Positions 34,645 to 43,767 of a stretch of 64,000 nt of DNA are shown in pieces (position 1 is the stretch's first letter; every line of letters starts with the position of its first letter). The stretch spans positions 1-64,000 of the forward strand of contig JBLHXN010000002.1 in NCBI GenBank assembly GCA_047630355.1, written 5' to 3'. A model generated the notes under the pieces. The model saw only the letters and a list, made by a program, of their open reading frames with translations. It was not told the origin of the DNA and ran no database searches. Made by a program: the position numbers and the translations under genes. This DNA is from JANQUM01 sp047630355 (lineage in GTDB: Bacteria > Bacteroidota > Bacteroidia > Cytophagales > Spirosomataceae).

Positions 34645-35598
34645 TCAGAAGAACCAAAAGCTATCGCGTAGTTCGAACGTGACCGAACCAAGGTAATTGT
34701 TTGCTGTGTAAACCTTCGCTGTGTAATTTCCTGGGGAAACCTCTTCGCCTAAAGTTAGGTTAAACACGATGTTTTGTGGGCTTTTTGATAGGTCTACTTT
34801 TTGCGTAGCATGAATATCTAATGACATTGACTCTTGAACGCTCATTACACTAACGTTATCAATCACTCCTTGAGCTAGTTGCATATTGCTATCAGTTAAC
34901 GAGAGGTAAATCGGCTCGTTTGCACTTTCGTCAGACTTTAGATAATCAGGTATTTTGAAAGAAACTTGTATCGTTTTGCTTTTCTTAGCTTTTGTGGTCA
35001 ATTGCTCGTTGGCTTTTAACGCTACTACTTTAAAATTGTCAGCAGGAGAGTAGTAGACTATGTTCTCATACTTTTCTTCTAATCCCGCATATCGCTTATC
35101 TAATTTTTCGTAGTTGTCCTGCCATTCTTTAAGCTTCAATTTGTTTCCTTCTACGGTAGCAGTGAGCACAGGAATTTCCTTAAGCTGCTCTTCCATATTG
35201 CTTTTCATGGTACGTAACTCAACAATTTCTTGATTAAGTGTGGCCAAACGTGCCGCTTTTTCTTCATCTATTGCTTTGAAGGCATTCATCTCTCCACGGT
35301 AGTTGCGAGCCGTACGTTCCTTTTGACTCAAAAGACGATTGTTCTCCTCATATTGAGATTGGAGGGTTTCGTAAGCTACGTTCTTTTCTTCAAGTTGTCT
35401 TTGCAGAGTTTCTACGTTGCTTTTTAATGAATTACTAATGTTACTTAGTGAATCTACCGTTGCTTCGGTATCTGTTTTTTTTGCAAATAGTGAGCCGCTT
35501 TTACGATATTGCCATATACCAAAAAATATGGCAGCAGCTAATGCTACTCCTAGAAGGCTTGTTAAGATTGATGTGGTAGAAGATGTGTTGTTGTTCAT
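34645..35598 (-). CDS. Membrane-anchored coiled-coil protein
   Basis: The start at ATG 35598 (MNNNTSS) gives 317 residues, and a longer frame begins at 35625. A single membrane helix (about 10-33 of the shorter form), then a long coiled coil (about 45-180, heptads rich in L, E, Q), then a C-terminal beta-rich domain (about 190-317) with FKIPDYL and LGEEVSPGNYTAKVY. The last domain resembles an Ig-like or C2-like sandwich. I do not know the family. It lies beside receivers and an OmpH-like chaperone, and the role is unknown. Confidence 0.72.
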   Translation of the reverse strand: MNNNTSSTTSILTSLLGVALAAAIFFGIWQYRKSGSLFAKKTDTEATVDSLSNISNSLKSNVETLQRQLEEKNVAYETLQSQYEENNRLLSQKERTARNYRGEMNAFKAIDEEKAARLATLNQEIVELRTMKSNMEEQLKEIPVLTATVEGNKLKLKEWQDNYEKLDKRYAGLEEKYENIVYYSPADNFKVVALKANEQLTTKAKKSKTIQVSFKIPDYLKSDESANEPIYLSLTDSNMQLAQGVIDNVSVMSVQESMSLDIHATQKVDLSKSPQNIVFNLTLGEEVSPGNYTAKVYTANNYLGSVTFELRDSFWFF

Positions 35599-35730
35599 AG
35601 TAATTTCGTGTTCTGTTAACTGCACTAAGAGGTAGTAATGTTGTTAAGTAAAACAAAAATAGACGTTCCGTTGATTTAAACGGTTGTTACGGACTTATGA
35701 AGTAAAATATGGGGAATAAGTTCTACACCA

Positions 35731-36093
35731 TCAGGCAGCTTGCACTTCCATTAGTATATTCTTAATCTTAGCCATACTAATAGGCTTCTCAATAAAGGCA
35801 TTTACCCCATTTTTTATGGATTCGTCACGGCTTGGAGTCATGGCAGATATTACTACTATTTTTGTACCTTTTGCGGTAGATTTGATAGCTCCTATGTGAT
35901 TAATTCCGAACCCATCGGGGAGGTTATTATCAAGAAACACAAGATTGGGCTGAAAAGCAGCAACCAAACTCAAACCATCTTTAATGGTATGAGCAAACTC
36001 AGTAATATAGGACTGACGTTCTAGAAAACTTTTGAGCATCACGCAGAAGTCTTTCTCGTCATCTATAATCAGTATTTTGTAGTTTGTTTTCAT
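35731..36093 (-). CDS. Single-domain response regulator
   Basis: 120 residues: acidic pocket IIDDEKD, phosphoacceptor Asp in LVFLDNNLPDGFG, the AMTPS switch Thr/Ser region and the Lys of EKPI. It lacks an output domain. The nearest kinase genes are divergent and more than 1.7 kb away, so its kinase is not fixed by context. Confidence 0.9.
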   Translation of the reverse strand: MKTNYKILIIDDEKDFCVMLKSFLERQSYITEFAHTIKDGLSLVAAFQPNLVFLDNNLPDGFGINHIGAIKSTAKGTKIVVISAMTPSRDESIKNGVNAFIEKPISMAKIKNILMEVQAA

Positions 36094-36185
36094 AATAAAC
36101 CCTCCATAAAAAAAACTGTGCCATATCTCCTTGTACGCGAAAGAGGGTGGTAGCTACCCCTTTTTGACGAGCAGCTACCCCAATT

Positions 36186-36704
36186 TTACTCTTTTTTTAC
36201 GGTAATGCCCATATTAACAAGTACTAGCGTAGTAATATCATAAGCAGGATCTATGTATGCGAGGTTATTATTGTCTCCAATGTTCAGAATTTGGGTGTAG
36301 CCTAATTGCTTAGCAACTACCGCAACGTTTTCACTAATCTTCTGATAAAGCGGACGCAACAAATTGTCTTGTTTTAGTTCTATAAGTTGCGATCCATTTC
36401 TACGAAAACTCGTTAAATCATTCTCTAATCCGGCAAGTTCTTCTTGCTTTGCCTTCTTTTCGGCTTCGGTCATAGCTTCAAAAGTGGCTTGGGCATCTTT
36501 TAATATTTTATCATAATTGGCAGATTTTTCAGTGAGTTGCTTGCCAAGTTTTTCTTGATAGGCTTTGAGGGAATCTTGTGCCGGAACTAATCCGGGCATA
36601 TTTGATAAGGCGTAGTCAGTATCTACGGTGCCTACTTTTGTGGTTTGGGCAAATGCTGTTACCGAATAAAGGCTAACGAGCGTAATTAAGATTGTTTTCT
36701 TCAT
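36186..36704 (-). CDS. OmpH/Skp-family periplasmic chaperone
   Basis: 172 residues, signal peptide (1-19, TAFAQ), VGTVDTDYALSNMPG opening and a central coiled-coil-like helix pair rich in K/E/Q (about 40-120), then a YQKISENVAVVAKQLGYTQILNI segment typical of OmpH. It would act as a periplasmic holdase for outer-membrane proteins. It is a single gene. Confidence 0.88.
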   Translation of the reverse strand: MKKTILITLVSLYSVTAFAQTTKVGTVDTDYALSNMPGLVPAQDSLKAYQEKLGKQLTEKSANYDKILKDAQATFEAMTEAEKKAKQEELAGLENDLTSFRRNGSQLIELKQDNLLRPLYQKISENVAVVAKQLGYTQILNIGDNNNLAYIDPAYDITTLVLVNMGITVKKE

Positions 36705-37131
36705 AGTATGTAGTTAGTTGTGCATTTTAAGCACCAAGTTAGTAAATAAATCACAGATAGGAAGTCAGCAAGTTCCGATAGCTATCGGGATTCGTAGATT
36801 GGCTTTCTCCTCGCAACTGATTTTTCGCGGAGTTATGCCTGACTTTATTCTGTTCAATATTTTTTCTCGACTTTAAAATGAAGAATCTGAAAGACTTTCC
36901 TCAAGTTTAAACTCAAGGTATAATTCGGCTACAGTAACTTCTGTTTTTCTTAAAGGTAATTCCTGAAGTCAAAATTCATAATTGTCGTCATTAGTTTGTG
37001 ACGCATCAGGCTAAGGATATATCTTGTTTACAAGCTAATATTTTATCATTTTTGAGTTAGCTTACAAAGCAAGAAAGTAGTTGTTCTTAACAAAGAAATG
37101 TTTCATATTTTGAATTAATCTAAACCTTAAT
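36705..37131. other. Divergent intergenic region with palindromic repeat
   Basis: 427 nt between divergent genes. The only clear structure is the perfect palindrome CCGATAGCTATCGG (36775-36788), sister to the copy at 8728-8741. The rest is AT-rich and presumably holds promoters for both genes. No gene is seen. Confidence 0.5.
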
Positions 37132-39273
37132 ATGAAAAAATACCTTCTCATTTTTACTATACTCACAGCTTGTACTACAAAATCAAATAGAATGTCTTAT
37201 ACATGGCCAAGTGCCACCGCACCAATTGCTATTGAAAAGGAACACAGTAGAACCATTCACGGAGAATCTGTAAAAGATCCTTACTACTGGATGTATGATT
37301 TCTTTGGGAAGGGACCCGATAGTAGCAATGTTGTTGCCTACCTTGAAGCTGAGAATGCTTATCTCGATACCATGATGTCGGCGACAAATAATTTTCAGGA
37401 GAAATTATACACTGAAATGCGAGCTCGTGTCAAGGAAAAAGATGAAACTGTGCCTTATCTCAAAAACGGCTACTACTATTACGCTCGTACAGATGAGGGT
37501 AAAGAGTATTTCAAATATTGTCGCCGTAAGGGTAGCATGGAAGCAGCAGAGGAAGTTTTGCTAGACGTAGATGCCATGGCAGAAGGGAAATCATATTTTG
37601 CAGTCACGGGTATGGAAGTGAGCGAAGACAATAATTTACTTGCTTACGGAGTAGATGAAGTCTCACGACGTCAGTACACGATTCATGTCAAAGATTTAAC
37701 TACGGGCAAACTTTTAGCGGACGAAATTGTCAATACAGAAGGGGATTCAGTGTGGGCAAATGACAACAAAACAATCTTCTACACATCCAAAAACCCAACA
37801 ACGCTACTTTCAGAAAAGATATATCGGCACACATTGGGATTTGCAACAACGCAAGATCAGGTAGTTTATCAAGAAAAAGATAAAAGCAATTATATTGGAG
37901 TAGGAAAGAGCAAAAATGGACAATGGATTTGGATATACTCTATGGCAACTCTTTCTTCAGAAATGAGATTTATAGATGCCGATGAATCAGCGGCTACTTT
38001 CAAAGTTTTCCAGCCAAGAATAAAAGACGTTCTCTATGAAGTATCGAGCCTCGAAGATCGCTTTTTAATCAAAACTAATGACAGCGGAGCGGAGAATTTC
38101 AAAATAATGGAATGCCCACTAAATGCCACTGGTAAAGAAAACTGGAAAATATACGAAGAACATAATCCCAAAGTCCTTATTGAAGGCGTAGAAGAGTTTA
38201 AAGACGTTATTGTCATCCAGCAAAGGCAAAACGGACTCACCGAGCTTAAAGTGAAGTCCCTAATAAATAATGAGGAACACCTCGTGCCTTTTGATGAAGA
38301 AACTTACGATGCTGGCGTAAGCCAAAATAAAGAATACCATTCTAAGTTGTTGAGGTATCGTTACACCTCCATGATCACGCCTAACTCTACCTTCGATTAC
38401 GATATGGTCAGCAAAAAGAAGACTTTGCTAAAAGAGCAGGAAGTGCTTGGAGGATATGATAAAAGCCAATATCAGTCCGAAAGGCTTTATGCAACAGCCA
38501 AAGATGGTACCGTAATTCCTATTTCAATTGTCTACAAAAAAGGGTTTAAAAAGGATGGAAATTCACCACTACTTCAATATGCTTATGGCTCCTATGGCTA
38601 CAGCATGGATGCGAGTTTTAGTAGCACAAGGTTGAGTTTGCTCGATCGCGGCTTTGCATTTGCCATTGCACATATTCGTGGTGGACAAGAAATGGGTCAT
38701 CAGTGGTATTTGGATGGAAAGCTCACGAAGAAAATGAATACCTTCACTGATTTTATAGACTGTGGTAAATTCCTCATTGACCAAGGTTATACCTCACCTG
38801 AACATCTTTATGCTAATGGCGGTTCGGCAGGTGGATTACTCATGGGAGTTGTAGCAAACCTTGCACCCGCACAGTACCACGGTATTATTGCCGATGTACC
38901 ATTTGTAGATGTGATCAATACCATGCTTGACGAAAGTATCCCGCTCACCACCAATGAGTACGACGAATGGGGAAATCCAAACGAAAAAGTAGCTTATGAT
39001 TATATGAAAAGCTACTCGCCCTACGAGAACATTGAGGCTCAAGAATACCCACATATGCTTGTCACAACGGGCTTACACGATAGCCAAGTACAATATTTTG
39101 AACCTGCAAAATGGGTAGCCAAACTTCGTGCGGCCAAAACAGACAAAAATGTTCTTCTATTCAAAACCAATATGGAGTTTGGTCACGGAGGAGCATCGGG
39201 GCGATTCGATTACCTCAAAGACATTGCTCTCAAGTACGCATTTTTAGGTGCTTTGGAGGGGAGAATCGAGTAA
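37132..39273 (+). CDS. Oligopeptidase B-like S9A serine peptidase, lipoprotein
   Basis: 713 residues with a lipoprotein-type signal (LTAC, Cys14). An N-terminal propeller (about 80-420) is followed by the peptidase domain with Ser565 (GGSAGG), Asp650 (LHDSQV) and His685 (FGHGGASGR). DPYYWM near residue 50 is the usual opening of the family. It cleaves short peptides after basic residues (oligopeptidase B) or proline (POP), and the ETVPYLKNGYYYYAR-type segment favours the former. It ends at a strong terminator. It is a single gene. Confidence 0.9.
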   Translation: MKKYLLIFTILTACTTKSNRMSYTWPSATAPIAIEKEHSRTIHGESVKDPYYWMYDFFGKGPDSSNVVAYLEAENAYLDTMMSATNNFQEKLYTEMRARVKEKDETVPYLKNGYYYYARTDEGKEYFKYCRRKGSMEAAEEVLLDVDAMAEGKSYFAVTGMEVSEDNNLLAYGVDEVSRRQYTIHVKDLTTGKLLADEIVNTEGDSVWANDNKTIFYTSKNPTTLLSEKIYRHTLGFATTQDQVVYQEKDKSNYIGVGKSKNGQWIWIYSMATLSSEMRFIDADESAATFKVFQPRIKDVLYEVSSLEDRFLIKTNDSGAENFKIMECPLNATGKENWKIYEEHNPKVLIEGVEEFKDVIVIQQRQNGLTELKVKSLINNEEHLVPFDEETYDAGVSQNKEYHSKLLRYRYTSMITPNSTFDYDMVSKKKTLLKEQEVLGGYDKSQYQSERLYATAKDGTVIPISIVYKKGFKKDGNSPLLQYAYGSYGYSMDASFSSTRLSLLDRGFAFAIAHIRGGQEMGHQWYLDGKLTKKMNTFTDFIDCGKFLIDQGYTSPEHLYANGGSAGGLLMGVVANLAPAQYHGIIADVPFVDVINTMLDESIPLTTNEYDEWGNPNEKVAYDYMKSYSPYENIEAQEYPHMLVTTGLHDSQVQYFEPAKWVAKLRAAKTDKNVLLFKTNMEFGHGGASGRFDYLKDIALKYAFLGALEGRIE

Positions 39274-39294
39274 TAAATAATACCAACTCGAATA

Positions 39295-39324
39295 AAGAAC
39301 GCCTCACGAAAGTGAGGCGTTCTT
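39295..39324 (+). terminator. Rho-independent terminator of the oligopeptidase gene
   Basis: Perfect 13-bp arms AAGAACGCCTCAC (39295-39307) and GTGAGGCGTTCTT (39312-39324) with a GAAA loop, starting 22 nt past the stop. Confidence 0.85.
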
Positions 39325-39626
39325 ATGATTTTAACCTCTGCTATGCCGGTTGTTTTAGAATAGTAGTGAGTACTTACAAGTGGAAAAACAATCCTTATTT
39401 ATTGAAACCGGGAAGTCAGTCTATATAAGTGCTGAGTGATTTTCGTTGACTCTGACGACTGCAAGCAGAATCAAATAATGAAATCAACTTCTCTGTCCAA
39501 AATAATAACGTTTCTTTGCCCAGAAGCTATTGTAGAAAGTAGGGTACAAATAACAGTTATAATTTAATTACACGCTGCTCCCGTATCATTACATTTTTAC
39601 CCTTACTTTGGTTATCCCCCAATTTT

Positions 39627-40260
39627 TCACATTAGTTTAATTCTACTTTTTCTATACTCACTCAAATTATACTTCCAATAGTTAGTTTTTTCCAACCCTC
39701 CGAACGCTAAGTCTTCATACTGTTGCAGGTTTTGTCAAAACTTGATAAAACACTTACAATCAAGGCGATATGGTTATGAATTATTTGTTCATGGTGCTGC
39801 TTACCTAATTTATTACCTTCTTCATAAGAATCAAACGCGATAGAAAAAGAACGGGTATAGCCCTATTTACTTTTTAACCTAAGTACAGCAACCATCCAAG
39901 CATGTAACGACTCATGAATCATTGTCCTAAGCATACTTAGCTTTGTTGCATTCTTCAAATATGTACAATCAAATGAAGTCTCTATTTTACCATTCTTCAT
40001 CGAAGAACTTTTAGCTGCGTTAGCTATATTTCCATCTCTGTTTGGGAGAAAGTCTTAAATATTTAGGATGTATTCATATTGTTCAAACACCTGACCATCA
40101 GTAAATTAATTTATTATGTACTTTGCACCTTAAACCGTTTGATGAATTAGTTAACCAATCGTATGCAGCCTTAGCACACGGGTTACTATCCAGATTATCA
40201 ATTAAATCAACTTTTGCGTAGTCGCTTACCAAAGCTAAGGGAATTATCGTTGTTAATATT
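39627..40260 (-). pseudogene. Decayed HExxH metalloprotease-like gene
   Basis: No long frame survives, but three minus-strand segments read in order like one protein. The first is ALVSDYAKVDLIDNLDSN then PCAKAAYDWL (about 40235-40150). The second is KNATKLSMLRTMIHESLHAW (about 39965-39900) with the zinc motif HESLH. The third runs from NKLGKQHHEQIIHNHIAL (about 39820-39760) to YEDLAFGGLEKTNYWKYNL, ending at TGA 39627. The order matches the SprT-like/putative metalloprotease domain often found at the C-terminus of large Bacteroidota secreted proteins. Frameshifts and stops between segments show decay. The N-terminal part is missing and group II intron-like sequence adjoins it. Confidence 0.7.
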
Positions 40261-40262
40261 CA

Positions 40263-40460
40263 TCGTTGAAATGCTTTTCGGTTGTTGCCAACCGAAAAGC
40301 GTAGGTCGTCCCGCGTAGAACTGGGAATCCGAGTGTGAAAAAGTCGCAACTCAAAACGGGAATCCGTAATACGACCCGTGGAGGCGGTTCGCGTGAGGTT
40401 GGTAACAACCTACACCACGAGAAACTTTTATGAACAAGCCCTGAAATAGCATGTTAAGCC
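40263..40460 (+). ncRNA. Structured RNA-like sequence, probable group II intron 5' domain remnant
   Basis: A perfect 12-bp hairpin (40273-40284 with 40289-40300, GCTTTTCGGTTG arms) is followed by GC-rich, paired sequence: GGGAATCCG is repeated (about 40321 and 40361), CGACCCGTGGAGGCGG, then GGTTGGTAACAACC and ACCACGAGAAAC. Composition and motifs recall domain I of intron RNAs that precede ltrA-type genes. The match stops abruptly at the end of the serine hydrolase gene. No reverse transcriptase gene is present. Confidence 0.4.
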
Positions 40461-40462
40461 TT

Positions 40463-41524
40463 CTATTTTTTTAATATTTTGACAACCCGGCTGATGAAAA
40501 TTTGAGATAAATTCCAGTTGTAGCCATTGAAGTCAGTCGTGTTCATAAATTGTACCACAACCGTATCAATATCTTTGTGGTACTCGGCAAGGCATTGATA
40601 GCCAGGAAGCAATCCGCCGTGTTCGTACTCGTAAATGGTCGAGTATATTTCTTGTTCACCCTCATTAAATACCGAGCCATCATTTAATGCCCGTAAAAAT
40701 ATGCCGACATCCTCTGCGGTGGCAATCATGGAGCCGTAATCATTGGTCTTCAAATCTTCTTCGAAACCAACGTAATAACCGCTCATAAGATCGTCTATAT
40801 TGATTTCACTTAATGAGAAGAAGGTATTTTTAAGCTCGAGGGGTGTTAGAATTTCCTCGCGGATATATTGGTGATGACTGTAACCAACTACTTTGTCTAT
40901 TAATCTGGAAAGCAATAAATAATTGGTGTTGCAATATTCATAGTCTTCGCCCGGTTCGAAACTAGCGGGTAAATCGAGTGCGTATTCGAGTACATCTTTA
41001 TCGCTGTTCTGCGGTTGGTCCCAAAAACCGGGGTGATTCGTGAAAATAGGAATGCCGCTTCGGTGTTGTACCATCATCCGTAACGTGATTTTATCGGCGT
41101 ATTCAATTCGCCCCGCTAATTCAGGAAAGTAATCAGCGAGGGTTTTATCTAAGGAGAGCCGATTGGCTTCTATTAACTTGGTGATTGAAACGGCTACGTA
41201 CAATTTGTTGATACTACCAATCTTAAATAGTGCGTGCGGATCGGCCGGAGTTTTGTTTTCGCTGTTTTTTACACCCGCGGCGTAAAATGCGGGGGGCTTT
41301 CCGGCTTCGTCCACATAAACAATAATGCCGTCAAAACCGTAACCGACGGCTTCATCTATTTGCTCTTGAACGGTATCAGGCAAGGGTAAAATCCACGCCT
41401 TTACCAATATCCACGGCACGAAGTATAAGGAAGATATACTCACGAGAATGAAGGCTATTCTGAGAATGTTCTTTATTTTCTTTGACATAGAGATTTTACA
41501 GCGGTGCAGGGTGTGATTATCCAT
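40463..41524 (-). CDS. Serine hydrolase, class C beta-lactamase-like
   Basis: 353 residues (or 341 from Met13 at 41488). An N-terminal membrane anchor (about 18-45) and an extracytoplasmic penicillin-binding-like domain with S-x-x-K (GSINK), Y-x-N (YCN) and an HGG-LPG motif in place of KTG. It belongs to the DD-carboxypeptidase/esterase/beta-lactamase C group, and the real substrate cannot be fixed. It lies antisense between two group II intron-like remnants. Confidence 0.87.
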   Translation of the reverse strand: MDNHTLHRCKISMSKKIKNILRIAFILVSISSLYFVPWILVKAWILPLPDTVQEQIDEAVGYGFDGIIVYVDEAGKPPAFYAAGVKNSENKTPADPHALFKIGSINKLYVAVSITKLIEANRLSLDKTLADYFPELAGRIEYADKITLRMMVQHRSGIPIFTNHPGFWDQPQNSDKDVLEYALDLPASFEPGEDYEYCNTNYLLLSRLIDKVVGYSHHQYIREEILTPLELKNTFFSLSEINIDDLMSGYYVGFEEDLKTNDYGSMIATAEDVGIFLRALNDGSVFNEGEQEIYSTIYEYEHGGLLPGYQCLAEYHKDIDTVVVQFMNTTDFNGYNWNLSQIFISRVVKILKK

Positions 41525-41596
41525 GTTTTACTTGGCTACAACTGCTGTATATAGCAATATACTACAATTAGTCTTCAAGTGGTGAGTAAAACACCA

Positions 41597-41697
41597 CTGT
41601 ATTACGAGACTAGTACGTACGGTGGTGTGACCGGGCTGGCGTACCAGAGGTGTACTGATGGTCATTCGACCGTCAGCCGCCTACTCGAATATCTGTG
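41597..41697 (+). ncRNA. Group II intron domain V-VI remnant
   Basis: The stem CCACTGTA / TACGGTGG (one G-U pair) encloses TACGAGACTAGTACG. Then comes TGTGACCGGGCTGG...CCGTCAGCCGCCTACTCGAA. This is the 3'-end layout of bacterial group II introns, where a GTACG-ACGGTGGTGTGA core is followed by a hairpin and CCTACTCGA. The tip of the domain V hairpin has drifted and no reverse transcriptase frame precedes it, so it is a relic in the same direction as the 40263-40460 sequence. Confidence 0.6.
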
Positions 41698-41707
41698 GTA
41701 TATTACT

Positions 41708-42307
41708 TTACATATTTTCAGGACTCACTGGAGACGGCACAACATTCTTAACAGGGTTAATGCTTTGTAAATATTTAAAAACCGCACTAATATCTTCATC
41801 TTTCATTTCTGCATAATTAAACCAAGGCATTGGAGGCAGTAACATGCGAGCATTTTCCAGCCCTTTGAATTTTCCTTGTGTCAGTGCAATTTTGAATTGC
41901 TCCTCTGTCCAATTACCCATACCAGTAGCATCGGGTGTTAAGTTCCCCGCAAAAGAGATACCCCAAGGACCTGCGGCGGCTGTTAAATCTGGATAAAACA
42001 TTCCAAACCCTTCTTTTAATAGCGGGCTGTCAAAATCTACGACAGGCCGCTCAGAAGGATAGCCTGATAATAATAGCTCTGGAATTACTTCAGGACCATT
42101 TGGTCCCATTCTTTTTGGTGAATGGCAGTCATTACATCCCGTAATACCAACAAGGTATTTTCCACGAATAATTTCATTTTCAGCATTGAGTTCCACAGAC
42201 TCCTCAGGACTTTGCGTAGATTCTTGGGGTTCATTTTTGCAGGAAGCTATCGTAATGAATAAAATAGCTACTAATGCTAAAGCCGATAAATTTCTTTTGT
42301 GTTTCAT
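41708..42307 (-). CDS. Cytochrome c lipoprotein
   Basis: 199 residues. Lipobox IASC (Cys23) then one haem c motif CNDCH (about residue 58) with RGKYLVGITG before it. Distal Met candidates are in LLPPMPWFNY. The fold fits a mono-haem class I c-type cytochrome in the periplasm anchored to a membrane. Its start is 30 nt from the palindromic core of direct repeat copy A. Electron partners are not known. Confidence 0.85.
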   Translation of the reverse strand: MKHKRNLSALALVAILFITIASCKNEPQESTQSPEESVELNAENEIIRGKYLVGITGCNDCHSPKRMGPNGPEVIPELLLSGYPSERPVVDFDSPLLKEGFGMFYPDLTAAAGPWGISFAGNLTPDATGMGNWTEEQFKIALTQGKFKGLENARMLLPPMPWFNYAEMKDEDISAVFKYLQSINPVKNVVPSPVSPENM

Positions 42308-42334
42308 GATACTCGTTTTGATTAATTATTACGT

Positions 42335-42483
42335 ACAACACCCGTGTTAATAGACCTTTGGCGGGATTTTGGTCTAAAAGGTGCGTCAATATCCTCATTT
42401 ATTGCGAATGAATTATCTCTTAAAATAATTATTATTAATAATTTGCGAAATTAAAGCCTTTTGAATAGCCATCATTTGTAGCC
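42335..42483. repeat. Direct repeat, copy A (upstream of cytochrome c gene)
   Basis: Begins with the palindrome AACAC-CC-GTGTT (42337-42348) and contains a 33-nt block (42372-42404) identical to 43987-44019, followed by AATAATTATTATTAATAATTT. Over about 130 bp the two copies are visibly homologous with a few small gaps. Copy A lies directly upstream of the cytochrome gene on its coding strand. Confidence 0.88.
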
Positions 42484-42535
42484 GCCAAACTATTACTGAT
42501 ACACGTTTTTTCTCTGTTCTGCGATTGTCAGATGA

Positions 42536-42693
42536 ATAATACCGCGGGAGCATGGGGCACTCATTGGAGCGAGTAAAACTCGCAAAATACGTACCCGAAG
42601 GTGTAACCTTCGGGTAGCGGGTTATCCGTCAGGCAGAAACAGATAATTGGGCGTGAATCTGCTGTTCGCACACCACCGCACCCGCTATTAAAT
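42536..42693. ncRNA. GC-rich structured intergenic sequence of unknown class
   Basis: Contains perfect hairpins GCGAG-N5-CTCGC (42569-42583) and ACCCGAAGG-N5-CCTTCGGGT (42593-42615), then CACCACCGCACCCGC just before a boundary palindrome. It is more GC-rich than the flanks and encodes nothing obvious. It may be an RNA, a recombination site or a mobile-element end. Confidence 0.4.
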
Positions 42694-42715
42694 TTACACT
42701 GTGTTATGGCAAGTC
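42694..42715. repeat. Boundary repeat, left arm (inverted to 43954-43967)
   Basis: TTACACTGTGTTATGGC (42694-42710) abuts the stop of the glycosidase-like gene. TGTTATGGCAAGTC (42702-42715) is the reverse complement, with one mismatch, of GATTTGCCATAACA at 43954-43967. The pair brackets the glycosidase gene. Confidence 0.7.
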
Positions 42716-43763
42716 ATTTTGTTAAATCTTTCGATGTTGCTAATGCAATCACTCTACCACTATTACCCACGGCATTGTAAAAGTGGTAAACAACTCCATT
42801 CCATTTTATTACCCAAGGTTTATGAGCATATTTTTTATCATACTCTTCTGAAGAAGCTAATAAGTCTTCTCCTTCCCAATCTGTCCAATTTATTAAATCG
42901 TACGAGCAGGCAAACCGTTCAAAAGCACCGGGTTTCCAGAATGCTCCAAAATAGAACATTACGTAAATATCCCCGATTTTTGCAATCTGAGCATCACCAC
43001 AGATACCTTTTCCTTTCGTAATGACAGGATTTTCTCCATATCGTTTCCACGTAACCATATCGTCAGATACTGCCATTGCAATACTTTCATAGTTAGCAGT
43101 ATCTCCCTTAGCGTTATAATACATAATGAAGGGATGCCCTGTATGCTTGCTGCTATCACGAATGACCAAACTTTTATAGATAGTTTTGTTCTCAAACCAA
43201 CGAACATCTTCATCTTCGGGAGACAAAAGAGGAGAATTGTTTGTATTCCATTCATCAGCTTCTGTTAAAGTGGAGGAATTTGCCAAGCCAATTTTTAATG
43301 TGCCTGATTCGTATCCAGCTGTGCTTCCACCCAAGTAGGTCATCCAGTATTTGTCTTGATAATTTTCTACGGAATAATCACCACCCCAGTCGGTATTTAC
43401 AAGTGATACGTATCCAGCTTTTTGGTTGGCATCCCATGTGTTTTCTGTAAACGACAATATTTTTCCTTTCGATTCCCAATTGAGCAAATCATCACTTTCC
43501 GACAACCAAGTTTCATACCCTTGACCATCAAAAACAACGTAAGTCATATACCAGATATCGTTTTTGCGAAAGATAGTTGGACTGTCAACCATTTTTGTGG
43601 TATCAGGATGCTGAACAACGACACCATATTTAAACGGAGTTTTAATCTCATTGAAAATTTCCTCCATTTCTTCTTGAGGCACCACCTTATTTGATGGAGT
43701 ATCTATCTGATTACAACCAAATAATAATAATATTACTGCTGCTGCTAATAAGTTTTTCCTCAT
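42714..43763 (-). CDS. Five-bladed beta-propeller glycosidase-like lipoprotein
   Basis: 349 residues with lipobox LFGC (Cys17). Repeated blade motifs include VDSPTIFRKNDIWYMTYV, GYETWLSESDDLLNWESKG, YWMTYLGG, AVSDDMVTWKRYG, SYDLINWTDW and WNGVVYHFYNAVG, as in clan GH-F/GH-J type enzymes (GH43, GH32, GH117, GH130). The first Asp of VDSP is a candidate catalytic base. The exact family and sugar are not assignable. It is bracketed by inverted boundary repeats. A MITE-like element sits at its start. Confidence 0.75.
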   Translation of the reverse strand: MRKNLLAAAVILLLFGCNQIDTPSNKVVPQEEMEEIFNEIKTPFKYGVVVQHPDTTKMVDSPTIFRKNDIWYMTYVVFDGQGYETWLSESDDLLNWESKGKILSFTENTWDANQKAGYVSLVNTDWGGDYSVENYQDKYWMTYLGGSTAGYESGTLKIGLANSSTLTEADEWNTNNSPLLSPEDEDVRWFENKTIYKSLVIRDSSKHTGHPFIMYYNAKGDTANYESIAMAVSDDMVTWKRYGENPVITKGKGICGDAQIAKIGDIYVMFYFGAFWKPGAFERFACSYDLINWTDWEGEDLLASSEEYDKKYAHKPWVIKWNGVVYHFYNAVGNSGRVIALATSKDLTK

Positions 43764-43767
43764 TCTA

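Noticed and set aside
36715..37130. Riboswitch or RNA gene in the 427-nt divergent gap
   Set aside because: Only the short palindrome stands out; no extended pairing or conserved core was found.
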